64,000 nt of DNA from contig CBJMMB010000004.1 in the NCBI GenBank assembly GCA_966430775.1, positions 6,736 through 70,735 of the forward strand. Direction: 5' to 3'. Shown here piece after piece: positions 18,101-26,472 of the stretch (within the stretch, counting starts at the first letter, position 1; the number at the start of each line of letters is the position of its first letter). The position numbers were made by a program, and so were the translations under genes. A model generated the notes under the pieces. The model worked only from the letters and a program-made list of their open reading frames with translations, made no database searches and was not told the origin of the DNA. Source of the DNA: Dyella_B sp966430775. Its GTDB lineage: Bacteria > Pseudomonadota > Gammaproteobacteria > Xanthomonadales > Rhodanobacteraceae.

Positions 18101-20068
18101 GAATCGCTGGCGGTGACCTACACCAACAGCTCCAAACAAAATGTCTCGCTGGGCGCGGCGGGTACGCCGGTAACGATGTCGAACGTGGCGGCCGGCACCT
18201 TGTCGACCACCAGTACGGAAGCGGTAAACGGTGCGCAGCTGAACGCGACCAACCAGGCGCTCGCCGATGTGGCCGACGCGGTGGACAACCTCACCGGTAG
18301 CGGCCTGGTCGACCCGGCTACCGGCGAACTGCTGGCGCTCGTCTACGACGACACCGCCAAGGACAGCGTCACTTTGGGCGGCACGGGCGCGGCCAGCTCC
18401 ATTCCGCTGCACAACCTGGCCGCAGGCACGGCGATTGCGGATGCGGTGAACGTCAGCCAGTTGCGAGGCGTGACCGCTGCACTCGGCGGCGGTGCCGGCG
18501 TGGGTGCGGACGGCAGCATCGTGCCGCCTGCGTATACCGTCGACGGTACGACGTACGCCGATGTGGCTGCCGCCATCGACGCGGTGGCGAGCATGGCCGG
18601 CACCGATCCCAACGCGGTGGCGTACGACGATGCGGCCAAGGATACGGTCACGCTCGATGGCGCCAACGGCACGCTGTTGACCAACCTGAGCGTAGGCAAT
18701 GTCAGCGCCACCAGCACGGATGCCGTCAACGGCGCGCAATTGCATGCGACCAACCAGGCGATCACCGATGTGGCCGACGAGGTGGACAACCTCACCGGAA
18801 GTGGCCTGATAAACCCAGCTACCGGCGAACTGCTGGCGTTGATCTACGACGACAACGCGAAGGACAGCGTCACCTTGGGCGGTGCTGGTGCGAGCGCGGC
18901 GGTGCCGTTGCACAACCTGGCGACCGGCACGGCCGACACCGATGGCGTCAACGTCGCGCAATTGACCAATGGCCTTACCACCCTGAAAGACGAACTGACC
19001 AATGGCGCCATCGACCTGAAATACATCAAGGTCAATTCCGCCGGCGCCCAGGCCCAGGCAAACGGCAGCAACTCGGTTTCCATCGGTTCCGGCTGTGCTT
19101 CCACCGGCAACGCTGCGGTGGCCATCGGCACCGGCGCGCGTGCGGTGAGCGCCAATTCGGTGGCGCTCGGCTACAACTCCGTGGCCAACGAAACCGATGA
19201 GGTGGTGTCGGTAGGCAACGTGGGCCGTGAACGCCGGATCATCAACGTCAACGATGGCAATATCAGTGCAGGGAGCACCGACGCCGTCAACGGCGGCCAG
19301 TTGTTTGCGGTGCGCAAGGCGGTGGACGCGCTCGCTGCGAAGGTGTCCGGATCGAACGGCGTGAACGACGCCAGCGATCCGATCGCGGCCGTGGATGGCC
19401 GCAGCGGCAACAACATCGCATCGTTGAATGGCGGCGATCCGCGCGAGGCGACGGCCGCCGCGCTGGGCACGTTCTCCATCGCCAGCGGCACCAATGCGCT
19501 CGCGGTGGGTCTGCACAACCTGGCCGGCTCCGATTACTCGGTGGCGCTCGGGTATCTGGCGCAGACGGGCGCGGACCACGACTACTCCGTGGCGGTCGGC
19601 GCGGATGTCCAGACCAACGCCATGCGCGCGGTGGCCATCGGCACGGAGGCGCGCGCCAACGGCGATTATGCGCTGGCGGTCGGCAGCAATCGGACGTTCG
19701 CGATCGGCAACAGCTCGATCGCCATGGGCGATGGCGTAAAGGCGCATGGCAGGAACAGCATCGCCATCGGCCGCAGCGCCATCGTGGCGGCGAACACGCA
19801 TGACGCGCTGGCGTTGGGCGCGGAGGCGAGTGTGGCAAGCGGGGCGATCGGCAGCGTGGCGCTGGGCCACGGGGCGGTGGCCGATCGCGGCAACGCGATT
19901 TCCATCGGCGGTGGCTCGGTCGGTTCGCGGCAGATCATCCACGTTGCGGCCGGCACCGAAGACGACGATGCGGTGAACGTGAAGCAGTTGCGTGATGTGG
20001 TGGCGTCGTTGATGGCCGAGATCCAGTCGCTGCGCAGCCAGCTTGGTGCACGTCCGTCTGCGCAATGA
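15182..20068 (+). CDS. YadA-head/stalk repeat giant protein, C-terminal part, no membrane anchor
   Basis: This 1628-residue frame continues the protein begun at 12624; the GTG at 15182 is simply the Val of DAVNLTQL, not a convincing start, and no ribosome-binding site is evident. It holds further head blocks (16540-17170 and 19400-19960), stalk modules with VNGAQLNATNQ and TGSGLVDPATGELLAL, and neck motifs TDAVNVSQL. The C-terminus ends VKQLRDVVASLMAEIQSLRS and GARPSAQ, a short coiled coil; the YadA beta-barrel anchor is missing. The head blocks closely resemble those of the anchored autotransporter at 20410-22221. It could be an anchorless trimeric fibre, a partner of that protein or a sequence reservoir for it. 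Confidence 0.8.
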   Translation: MNLTQLNSGLDGLRGELGGNLKYVKIDSTGADANAAALDAIAIGSAAVASIEGSLAVGVRARASAAHAVALGSDSLADELLAVSIGNKPAGLARRLVNLQAGTQADNAVSVSQLQPVVAALGGGAAIDPATGAVTGPTYDLQNGGTQTSLEAALSALDQAVSDSSANMPYLAVNSTGADAAASGTDAIGLGSGASATGRNAVAIGKDAVADADDTVSVGYAGGERKIVHVAAGAVSAASTDAVTGEQLYATNRQIAALSDALDGSGLIDPGTGASLAVTYSSASKNTVFLGNLGTPVEIMNVGTGLVDTDAVNLAQMNGAVNGLRGELSNNLAYVKVKATGTNALASGNNSVAIGSAASSSETGSVAIGTGARASGLNAVALGANSSASGARTVSVGSPGNERRIVNVADGDISSGSTDAITGGQLFDALGALAASRASILDVENAIYAIEGVEGNNVASLNGGDSSLYTALAFGVASSASGTDTVSFGLSAIALSDNAVALGSNSTTGAGLPYAVSVGSDAQTTGAQAIALGAHVQANADNAVAVGNNNTWALGVSSIAIGDNAQDRGAGSVAIGKGARALNGTANVVVIGTSASIAANLSNAIALGANASVAAGAAGGVALGQGAVANRGNAVSLGATTGSSPVGTRQIINLSPGTQATDAVNVSQLQGVTTALGGGAGVGADGSILPPSYTVGTTSYANVGAAISAVASMAGTDPNAVAYDGATKDTVTLGGASGTLLTNLSAGSVGATSTDAINGSQLFGTAQSLATSLGGGAAVNPNGTVSAPLYVIGNTTASDVGAALNNLRTVINGQLADSGLVDAGTGQAIAAVTYDSASQSRVTLGGSSAISPVLVTNVAEGMLSETSTDAVSGSQLFATNLTVTELTDSLSNGGVIDPSTGQSLAVTYTNSTKQNVMLGTAGTPVTISNVAAGTLSTTSMEAVNGAQLNATNQQIGDLENALSSGGVLDPSTGESLAVTYTNSSKQNVSLGAAGTPVTMSNVAAGTLSTTSTEAVNGAQLNATNQALADVADAVDNLTGSGLVDPATGELLALVYDDTAKDSVTLGGTGAASSIPLHNLAAGTAIADAVNVSQLRGVTAALGGGAGVGADGSIVPPAYTVDGTTYADVAAAIDAVASMAGTDPNAVAYDDAAKDTVTLDGANGTLLTNLSVGNVSATSTDAVNGAQLHATNQAITDVADEVDNLTGSGLINPATGELLALIYDDNAKDSVTLGGAGASAAVPLHNLATGTADTDGVNVAQLTNGLTTLKDELTNGAIDLKYIKVNSAGAQAQANGSNSVSIGSGCASTGNAAVAIGTGARAVSANSVALGYNSVANETDEVVSVGNVGRERRIINVNDGNISAGSTDAVNGGQLFAVRKAVDALAAKVSGSNGVNDASDPIAAVDGRSGNNIASLNGGDPREATAAALGTFSIASGTNALAVGLHNLAGSDYSVALGYLAQTGADHDYSVAVGADVQTNAMRAVAIGTEARANGDYALAVGSNRTFAIGNSSIAMGDGVKAHGRNSIAIGRSAIVAANTHDALALGAEASVASGAIGSVALGHGAVADRGNAISIGGGSVGSRQIIHVAAGTEDDDAVNVKQLRDVVASLMAEIQSLRSQLGARPSAQ

Positions 20069-20077
20069 CCAAAAAAG

Positions 20078-20100
20078 AAGCCTGGCGAAAGCCAGGCTTT
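20078..20100. terminator. Stem-loop terminator, copy 1
   Basis: A 9-bp perfect stem AAGCCTGGC / GCCAGGCTT closed by a GAAA tetraloop, with six A before it and a short T run after it. It sits 10 bases after the giant adhesin stop and could work on both strands. Confidence 0.6.
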
Positions 20101-20188
20101 GAAGGAGTAACGCGTCAAGGACGACATCCCTTTCGCCGAAACGGCTCCCTTCCCAGCATGCAGTGAAGGGAGCAGCGGGCCGAAAAAG

Positions 20189-20211
20189 AAGCCTGGCGAA
20201 AGCCAGGCTTT
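20189..20211. terminator. Stem-loop terminator, copy 2
   Basis: It has the same stem and GAAA loop as copy 1, 111 bases downstream, with five A before the stem. Lying between two convergent genes, it probably stops transcription from both sides. Confidence 0.6.
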
Positions 20212-20250
20212 GAAGGAGTGACATGTCAAGGACGACACTCATATTTGCGT

Positions 20251-20406
20251 GAACTTCTCCCTTCCCTACATGCAGTAGGGGAGGGTTGGGGTGGGGTGAA
20301 GCCATCTCGCGATGCACTTCAACTGTGCGACAAGCTCGTGCAACCCCACCCCGGCCCTCCCCCGGATCAAGTCCGGGGCAGGCTCTGCATGCAGGGGAGG
20401 GAGAAG
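20251..20406. repeat. Palindromic repeat, CTCCCTCCCCTGC family
   Basis: The outer arms CTTCTCCCTTCCCTACATGC and GCATGCAGGGGAGGGAGAAG, and inner arms GGTTGGGGTGGGGT / ACCCCACCCCGG, match the element at 5209-5336. An extra hairpin CCCCGGAtcaagTCCGGGG lies in the right arm. It directly abuts the autotransporter stop. Confidence 0.75.
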
Positions 20407-20409
20407 TGC

Positions 20410-22221
20410 TCACCACTGGAACGAAGCACCCACACCCACCGTGTTGCCGCTGGCGGACAGGCCCACGCCCGCGCGCACCTTCCAGTTGTCGCTGACGCGC
20501 GCTTCGCCACCCAGGGCCGCGGCGGTGTAGCCCTTGTAGTTGGCGACACCCGCGCCGACCGACAACGTCTTGCCCACATCGACGCCGGGAATCATGGTCA
20601 GCGCGGTTGCGGCAGCGATGCCGGAATACGCGCCGCGCGTCGTGTTGTCGAGCTGGCCGCGCAGGCCATCTACCTGGCCTTGCAAGCCGTCGATGCGACG
20701 GTCGAGCTGGTTCACCGCGCCTTCCACGCCGCGCACCTGCTGGCCGCCGATGGTGTAGGTCGGCGTGCTGATGGTGCCGTCCGCGTTGAGCGTGGCGCCG
20801 CCACCCAGGGCATCGGCCGTGCTCTGCGCGGTGGCAGCCAGCTGCGAGCCGTTGACCGCGTCCTTGCTGCCGGCGTTCACCGCGCCGTCGCCGACGTTGG
20901 TGATCTTGTTGCCCTGCGCGTCGTAGTTCCACTGGCCATCACCGCCGCCACCGCTGCCGCCGCCGTTCTCGATGTTGGTGACGCGGTCGCCGATGTTGGT
21001 GACGGTCTGGTTCAAATTGTCGACCTGGCCTTGCAGCGCATTGAGCTGGCCGAAGTTGACGGCGTCGTACTGGTTCTTGCCGTCGGCCACGTTGGTGAGG
21101 ATTACCGGCGCTGCCGCCGGACCGCCCAGCGTGACCGAGCCGTAGTTCACCGAACCATCGGGGTTGAGGTCGTAGCGCACTGCATTGGGGTCGGTGGTGC
21201 CGCCCGCGGCGGCCGCCTGCAGGGCCTGCTCGACCGTGGAGTACTGATAGCCGTTCACCACGAAGGTTGGCTGCGTGATGCTGCCATCCGGCGCCACGCC
21301 GGCGCCGCCGCCGAACGCATCCGTCACGCCCTTGAGCTGGCTGACGTTCACGGCATCGGTGAGCTGCGTGCCGGCCGCCACGTTGGCGATCTGGCGTTCC
21401 GCGCCGATCGAACCGATGGATAGCACGTTGGCACGATCGGCGATGGACTTGTCACCCAAGGCAATACTGCCGTACGCGTTCGCGGCGACGTTGGCATTCG
21501 CACCCAAGGCCATCGCGTTCTGAGTGTTTCTGGCAATGGTTGCGCCGGTGCCGATGGCGATCGAGTTGGTGGCGCCGCCGAACACTTTTGCGCTGTCGCC
21601 CAGGGCGATCGAACTCTGGCCCAGCGCCCAGGTGTTGTTGCTGCCGACGGCCAGTGCGTGATCGGCGTTCGCCTGCACATGCGCACCCAGCGCGACGGCT
21701 TGCGTGCCGGTGGTATTGGCATCGGAGCCCACGGCCACCGAATAAGGCATGTCGGCACCGGTCGTGACATTGCTGCCGAGCGCAACGGAGTTGTCGGAGT
21801 TCGCGATGGCGCTAAGGCCGAGCGCGACCGTGTTGCCGCCGTTGGCGTTCGAGCTTACGCCCATGGCCAGCGCAGTCATCGTGCTGGGATCGGCGCCGTT
21901 CAACGACGCGTTGTTGTTGCCGCGCGTGCCTTCCGCGGCGAACTGCGGATCGGTGACGTCCATGACGCCGACGCTGCGCGGCGTCGCGCCCATAGCGAAC
22001 AGCTGCGTGTTGGTGGACGAGCTGCCTTCGCTGCTCTCGGTGTTGCTGGTTTCTTCCGACGTCGCCACGTCGTATTGCTCGGCGACCAGCGTGTTCTTCG
22101 CGTCGGTGCCGACGGCCAGCGCCGAGCCGATCATCAAGGCCTGCGACAGGGCGACCGCAAGCACGCTGCGGACGAAAAGGGTTTTGTTGGAACGTTGCGC
22201 ATTGCGATTTGCCGTAGTCAT
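20410..22221 (-). CDS. Trimeric autotransporter adhesin (YadA family), complete
   Basis: A 603-residue type Vc autotransporter of the outer membrane. The long signal region (MTTANRNAQRSNKTLFVRSV then LAVALSQALMIGSALA) is followed by a passenger head from about residue 85 with NTVALGLSAIANSDNSVALG repeats, the neck TDAVNVSQL and a short Gly-rich stalk with coiled coil (LDRRIDGLQGQVDGL). The C-terminal YadA anchor (about 530-603) includes GIAAATALTMIPG, AALGGEARVSD and the terminal VGVGASFQW. The start at 22221 has GAGGAAG six bases upstream. It is convergent with the giant anchorless head protein, whose head blocks are clearly related. It probably mediates adhesion to surfaces or other cells. 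Confidence 0.93.
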   Translation of the reverse strand: MTTANRNAQRSNKTLFVRSVLAVALSQALMIGSALAVGTDAKNTLVAEQYDVATSEETSNTESSEGSSSTNTQLFAMGATPRSVGVMDVTDPQFAAEGTRGNNNASLNGADPSTMTALAMGVSSNANGGNTVALGLSAIANSDNSVALGSNVTTGADMPYSVAVGSDANTTGTQAVALGAHVQANADHALAVGSNNTWALGQSSIALGDSAKVFGGATNSIAIGTGATIARNTQNAMALGANANVAANAYGSIALGDKSIADRANVLSIGSIGAERQIANVAAGTQLTDAVNVSQLKGVTDAFGGGAGVAPDGSITQPTFVVNGYQYSTVEQALQAAAAGGTTDPNAVRYDLNPDGSVNYGSVTLGGPAAAPVILTNVADGKNQYDAVNFGQLNALQGQVDNLNQTVTNIGDRVTNIENGGGSGGGGDGQWNYDAQGNKITNVGDGAVNAGSKDAVNGSQLAATAQSTADALGGGATLNADGTISTPTYTIGGQQVRGVEGAVNQLDRRIDGLQGQVDGLRGQLDNTTRGAYSGIAAATALTMIPGVDVGKTLSVGAGVANYKGYTAAALGGEARVSDNWKVRAGVGLSASGNTVGVGASFQW

Positions 22222-22392
22222 GGCGGCTTCCTCATCAGAGTGTTGGTGATGAGGAAATGCTAGAAATCGCGGCTAATTGGATCAGTCGGCCTGGGCTGAA
22301 TCCGATGGGGCTAGGAGTAGTCCTAGTCCTAATTCGTTCGATTACGAATCGTGTGATGAATCTTGCTGAACAACTTGGCGTGGTTTGTTCAG

Positions 22393-22423
22393 CATGCTTC
22401 CCGGCATTGCGCCGGGAAGCATG
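22393..22423 (-). terminator. 13-bp perfect hairpin after the VOC gene
   Basis: CATGCTTCCCGGC-ATTGC-GCCGGGAAGCATG lies 12 bases past the minus-strand stop at 22436. There is no T run, so termination may need other factors. Confidence 0.5.
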
Positions 22424-22435
22424 TCGGAGCGGAGA

Positions 22436-22864
22436 TCAGTGCTGCTCGCCTTCGTGCTGCACGTTGACCATCCACGGCACGCCGAACTTGTCCACCAGCA
22501 TGCCGAAGCCGTCGGTCCAGAAGGTTTTCTGGAACGGCATGGTGACCTGGCCGTCTTTGGAAAGCGCGTTGAAATATTTTTCGCCTGAGGCGACGTCGTT
22601 GGCGGTGACCGAGAGGCTGAAGCCGGAGTGCGCAACCTTCTCGTGACCGGCCTGGCCGTCGGACATCAGCAGATGCGTGCGGCCGACGACTAGCGTGGCA
22701 TGCATGATCTTGTCGGCAGATCCGGGGTCGATCTGATAGTCCTGGCTGGCGGGTGCGTCCTTGAAACGCAGCTTCATCACTTCCTGCGCGCCGAGCGCAT
22801 CGCGGTAGAAGGCGATGGCTTCTTCACAGCGTCCGTCAAAGAACAGGTAGGGCTGGATTTCCAT
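22436..22864 (-). CDS. VOC family protein (PhnB-like glyoxalase fold)
   Basis: A 142-residue protein of the PhnB/YP_3-demethylubiquinone-like branch of the vicinal-oxygen-chelate superfamily. It begins MEIQPYLFFDGRCEEAIAFY and contains MHATLVVGRTHLLMSDG and a final FGVPWMVNV strand. PhnB-like proteins rarely have a defined substrate and often lack the metal ligands of true glyoxalases, so no reaction is assigned. The start at 22864 follows AAGGAG by eight bases. It lies 31 bases downstream of the thioesterase stop on the same strand, with a palindromic repeat between them. Confidence 0.85.
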   Translation of the reverse strand: MEIQPYLFFDGRCEEAIAFYRDALGAQEVMKLRFKDAPASQDYQIDPGSADKIMHATLVVGRTHLLMSDGQAGHEKVAHSGFSLSVTANDVASGEKYFNALSKDGQVTMPFQKTFWTDGFGMLVDKFGVPWMVNVQHEGEQH

Positions 22865-22894
22865 GTGCGTGACTCCTTGGGTTGGGGAAACTCT

Positions 22895-22920
22895 CGTTGG
22901 GGTTTGTACCCCAACCTACG
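22895..22920. repeat. GTAGGTTGGGG-family palindrome at the thioesterase stop
   Basis: CGTTGGGGTTTGTACCCCAACCTACG is a copy of the family; read on the minus strand its CGTAGG contains the TAG stop (22918-22916) of the thioesterase gene. Confidence 0.7.
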
Positions 22921-23341
22921 ATGCGGCATCCCGCAGCGCCTGCGGCAACGGCACGGATTTACCGCTCGCCGGATCCATCCACACCATCACCACGTGACCG
23001 TCGCAATACAGCTTGCTGCGGTCGGCGGCATCGACGATGCGATGCGCCACCGTCATGGAACTGTTGCCCAGCCGCGCGCAATACAACTCGATGTGCACTT
23101 GGCCCGGCCATTCGATCGGCAGGCGATAGTTGAGCGTGCTGGCCGCCATCACCGGCATGGCGTGTTCGTCCGACCATGAACCCGGCAAGCGCTGCAGCCA
23201 TTGCACGCGCGCTTCTTCCAGGTAGGTGAGGTAGGTCGAATTGTTGACGTGATTGAACGCATCCAGGTCGCGCCAGCGCACGCTGATCGCCGCGGTGTAC
23301 AACGGTGTGGGGGCAGGGGAGAAATCAGGTGCCGTTGTCAT
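22916..23341 (-). CDS. Acyl-CoA thioesterase, 4HBT hot-dog family
   Basis: A 141-residue hot-dog protein that probably hydrolyses acyl-CoA thioesters in the cytoplasm. The 4HBT active-site pattern is clear: RWRDLDAFNHVNNSTYLTYL with the catalytic Asp of the D-x-x-x-H-V-N-N motif and EEARVQWL on the following helix. Its ATG overlaps the uvrA stop (ATGA), so it is probably translationally coupled to uvrA although no functional link is known. The TAG stop and last codon boundary lie inside a palindromic repeat. Confidence 0.87.
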   Translation of the reverse strand: MTTAPDFSPAPTPLYTAAISVRWRDLDAFNHVNNSTYLTYLEEARVQWLQRLPGSWSDEHAMPVMAASTLNYRLPIEWPGQVHIELYCARLGNSSMTVAHRIVDAADRSKLYCDGHVVMVWMDPASGKSVPLPQALRDAAS

Positions 23342-26235
23342 GAAGCCACTTTGCGCTTGGGTTTGGCTTTGCCGTTGTCGTTTTCGAGCTTGAGGCGCGG
23401 CGCTTTCGCGGGCTTCAGATGCGTAGCGAGGAAGCGGCCGGTGTGCGAGCCCACTGTTGCCGCGACGGTTTCCGGCGTGCCGGTAACCAGGATGCGTCCG
23501 CCGCCCGCGCCGCCTTCAGGGCCGAGATCGACGATCCAATCAGCAGTCTTGATCACGTCGAGGTTGTGTTCGATCACTACCACCGTGTTGCCCTGGTCGA
23601 CCAGTTGGTGCAGCACGTCGAGCAGTTGCTCGATGTCGTGGAAATGCAGGCCGGTGGTCGGCTCATCCAGGATATACAGCGTGCGGCCGGTTTCGCGCTT
23701 GGACAATTCCTTCGACAGCTTCACGCGCTGCGCTTCGCCGCCAGAAAGCGTGGTCGCACTCTGGCCAAGCTTGATGTAATCCAGGCCCACCGAGCGTAGC
23801 GTGTCTATCTTGCGTGCGATCACCGGCACGTTCTCGAACAACTTGGCGGCGTCTTCGACCGTCATGTCGAGCACGTCGGCAATCGTGTGGCCCTTGTAGA
23901 GAATCTCCAGCGTCTCGCGGTTGTAGCGCTTGCCGTGGCAGACGTCACAGGGCACGTACACGTCCGGCAGGAAGTGCATTTCCACCTTGATCATGCCGTC
24001 GCCTTCACAGGCTTCGCAGCGGCCGCCGCGCACGTTGAAGCTGAAACGGCCTGGCGTGTAGCCGCGCGAACGCGCTTCCGGCACCTGTGCGAACAACTCG
24101 CGCAACGGTGTGAACAGGCCGGTGTACGTAGCGGGATTTGAACGCGGTGTGCGGCCGATCGGCGATTGGTCGATGTCGACCACCTTGTCGAACAGCTCCA
24201 GGTTCTCCACCGATTTGTACGGCGCGGGCTGGATGCTCGAGCCGTTCAATTCGGCCGCGGCGAGCGCGAACAGCGTGTCGTTGATCAGCGTGGACTTGCC
24301 CGAACCCGATACACCGGTGACGCAAGTAAACAAGCCGGCTGGAATCGAGAGATCCACGTTCTTCAAATTGTTGCCGCTGGCGCCGCGCAAATGCAGCCAG
24401 GAGTCCTTGTCGAGCTGCTCGCGACGCTCTTCGGGCACTTTGATTTCGCGCTTGCCGGAGAGGTATTGACCGGTGACCGAGCGCGGCGAGGCAAGGATAT
24501 CTTTCAGCGAACCTTGCGCGACGACTTCACCGCCATGCACGCCGGCGCCAGGGCCGATGTCGAGAACGTAATCGGCGGCGCGAATCGCATCTTCGTCATG
24601 CTCGACCACGATCACGGTGTTGCCCAGATCGCGCAGGCGCGTGAGCGTGCCGAGCAGGCGTTCGTTGTCGCGCTGATGCAGGCCGATCGACGGTTCGTCC
24701 AGCACGTACATCACGCCGACCAGGCCGGCGCCGATCTGCGAGGCAAGGCGAATGCGCTGCGCTTCGCCGCCGGACAGCGAATCGGCCTGGCGATCCAGCG
24801 TGAGGTAATTCAGGCCCACGTCGTTGAGGAAGCTCAGGCGCTCGCGGATTTCCTTGACGATCTTCACCGCGATCTCGCCGCGCCAGCCGGTGAGCTTCAG
24901 CGTTTCGAAGAACGCCAGCGAATCGTCGATGGAGCGCGCGGTGAGCGAGGGCAGGGAATGATCGGCCACGAACACATTGCGTGCGGAACGGTTCAGTCGC
25001 TGGCCTTCGCATTCGCGGCAGGGCTGGTCGCTGATGTACTTGGCCAGTTCCTCGCGCACGGCGGGCGATTCGGTTTCCTTGTAGCGGCGCTCCAGGTTCG
25101 GCAGGATGCCTTCGAACGCGTGCTCGCGCGTGACCTTGCCGCCGCGCTCGGTGAGGTAGCGGAACTGGATCTTCTCCTTGCCGCTGCCGTACAGCACCGC
25201 CTGCTGGATCGTCTTGGGCAGCTTCTGCCACGGCGTATCCACGTCGAAGCCGTAATGCTTGGCCAGGGACATGATCAGCTGGAAGTAGTGCGCGTTGCGC
25301 CGATCCCAGCCGCGGATCGCGCCATTGGCCAGCGACAGTTCCGGGTGATGCACCACGCGCTCGGGCGAGAACACCTGGGTGACGCCCAATCCATCGCAGC
25401 TCGGGCAGGCGCCCACTGGCGAGTTGAAGGAGAACAGGCGCGGTTCCAGTTCCGGCAGCGAGTAATCGCACACCGGGCAGGAATAGCGTGAGGAGAACAA
25501 TTGCTCGCTGGCCTTCGCGTCGTCCATGTCGACCACGATCGCCAGGCCATCGCCCAGGCGCAACGCGGTCTCGAACGATTCGGCCAGGCGTTGCTTGATG
25601 TCGTCGCGCGGACGGAAGCGGTCGATCACCGCCTCGATGGTGTGCTTCTGGCGCAGGGTGAGCGGCGGCACGGCGTCCAGGTCATGCACCACGCCATCCA
25701 CGCGGGCGCGCACGAAGCCCTGCGCACGCAGCTGCTCGAACACCTGCACGTGCTCGCCCTTGCGCTCGCGGATCACCGGCGCCAGCAGCATGAAGCGCTT
25801 TTCCGGATTCAGCGCCAGGGTGCTGTCCACCATCTGGCTTACCGTCTGCGCTTCCAGCGGAATGCCGTGGTCCGGGCAGCGCGGCGTGCCGACGCGGGCG
25901 TACAGCAGGCGCAGGTAGTCGTAGACCTCGGTGATGGTGCCCACGGTGGAGCGCGGGTTGTGCGAGGTGGATTTCTGCTCGATCGAGATCGCCGGCGACA
26001 GGCCCTCGATATGGTCCACGTCCGGCTTTTCCATCATCGACAGGAATTGCCGCGCATAGGCCGACAGCGATTCGACATAGCGTCGCTGGCCTTCGGCATA
26101 GATGGTGTCGAACGCCAGCGAGGACTTGCCCGAACCGGACAGCCCGGTGATCACGATCAGCCGATCGCGGGGCAAGTCCAGGTCGATGTTCTTGAGGTTG
26201 TGCGTGCGCGCGCCGCGGATGCGTATGGTGTCCAT
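23338..26235 (-). CDS. uvrA: Excinuclease ABC subunit A
   Basis: The damage-recognition ATPase of nucleotide excision repair, which loads UvrB onto damaged DNA. The 965-residue product has two ABC modules: the first with Walker A GLSGSGKSSLAF near residue 33 and signature LSGGEAQRIRLA; the second with GVSGSGKSTLIND and LSGGEAQRVKLS. Zinc sites are visible as CPVCDYS/CPSCDG and CEACEGDG/CDVCHG. The ATG at 26235 gives the usual MDTIRIRG start; a GTG lies just before it at 26238. No SOS box was recognised upstream. The thioesterase gene overlaps its stop. Confidence 0.97.
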   Translation of the reverse strand: MDTIRIRGARTHNLKNIDLDLPRDRLIVITGLSGSGKSSLAFDTIYAEGQRRYVESLSAYARQFLSMMEKPDVDHIEGLSPAISIEQKSTSHNPRSTVGTITEVYDYLRLLYARVGTPRCPDHGIPLEAQTVSQMVDSTLALNPEKRFMLLAPVIRERKGEHVQVFEQLRAQGFVRARVDGVVHDLDAVPPLTLRQKHTIEAVIDRFRPRDDIKQRLAESFETALRLGDGLAIVVDMDDAKASEQLFSSRYSCPVCDYSLPELEPRLFSFNSPVGACPSCDGLGVTQVFSPERVVHHPELSLANGAIRGWDRRNAHYFQLIMSLAKHYGFDVDTPWQKLPKTIQQAVLYGSGKEKIQFRYLTERGGKVTREHAFEGILPNLERRYKETESPAVREELAKYISDQPCRECEGQRLNRSARNVFVADHSLPSLTARSIDDSLAFFETLKLTGWRGEIAVKIVKEIRERLSFLNDVGLNYLTLDRQADSLSGGEAQRIRLASQIGAGLVGVMYVLDEPSIGLHQRDNERLLGTLTRLRDLGNTVIVVEHDEDAIRAADYVLDIGPGAGVHGGEVVAQGSLKDILASPRSVTGQYLSGKREIKVPEERREQLDKDSWLHLRGASGNNLKNVDLSIPAGLFTCVTGVSGSGKSTLINDTLFALAAAELNGSSIQPAPYKSVENLELFDKVVDIDQSPIGRTPRSNPATYTGLFTPLRELFAQVPEARSRGYTPGRFSFNVRGGRCEACEGDGMIKVEMHFLPDVYVPCDVCHGKRYNRETLEILYKGHTIADVLDMTVEDAAKLFENVPVIARKIDTLRSVGLDYIKLGQSATTLSGGEAQRVKLSKELSKRETGRTLYILDEPTTGLHFHDIEQLLDVLHQLVDQGNTVVVIEHNLDVIKTADWIVDLGPEGGAGGGRILVTGTPETVAATVGSHTGRFLATHLKPAKAPRLKLENDNGKAKPKRKVAS

Positions 26236-26472
26236 CACGCCTGACTATTTGGGGGACCGCACACTATAACAAGTGGCCCAGGGCTGACCGTATGACAGCG
26301 AGCCAACCCTGCTGACAGCGTGATGTCAGCAGTCGTAGCTTGGGTTAGCGCAGCGTAACCCAACAGTTTCGTGGCAAGCGTTGAATTGTCCCGCCAGGCC
26401 GTCTAGGCAGCAGCCAGACAGGCGACTATGCTCGCCCGCTACGTTCCCGGGCGCGCGACGCGGAGGCTGCAT

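Larger units (their letters stand above)
20071..20275. repeat. Two tandem copies of a ~111-bp hairpin unit
   Basis: The unit starts AAAAAAGAAGCCTGGC and runs through 'ttgaaggagt', 'gtcaaggacgaca' and a 'ctcccttccc' palindrome. Copy one spans about 20071-20181 and copy two about 20182-20275. Each contains the stem-loop AAGCCTGGC-GAAA-GCCAGGCTT. Confidence 0.7.

Noticed and set aside
12900..20000. CRISPR-like array or tandem DNA repeats
   Set aside because: The periodicity is at protein level (head repeats of about 14-15 residues). The DNA copies vary and there are no constant repeats with unique spacers.
17852..20932. Open frame of over 1000 codons on the minus strand opposite the giant adhesin
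   Set aside because: It mirrors the repeat sequence of the adhesin and the end of the autotransporter gene. Its composition (Arg, His, Gly, Val) shows no domain, and the plus-strand frame has clear YadA motifs.
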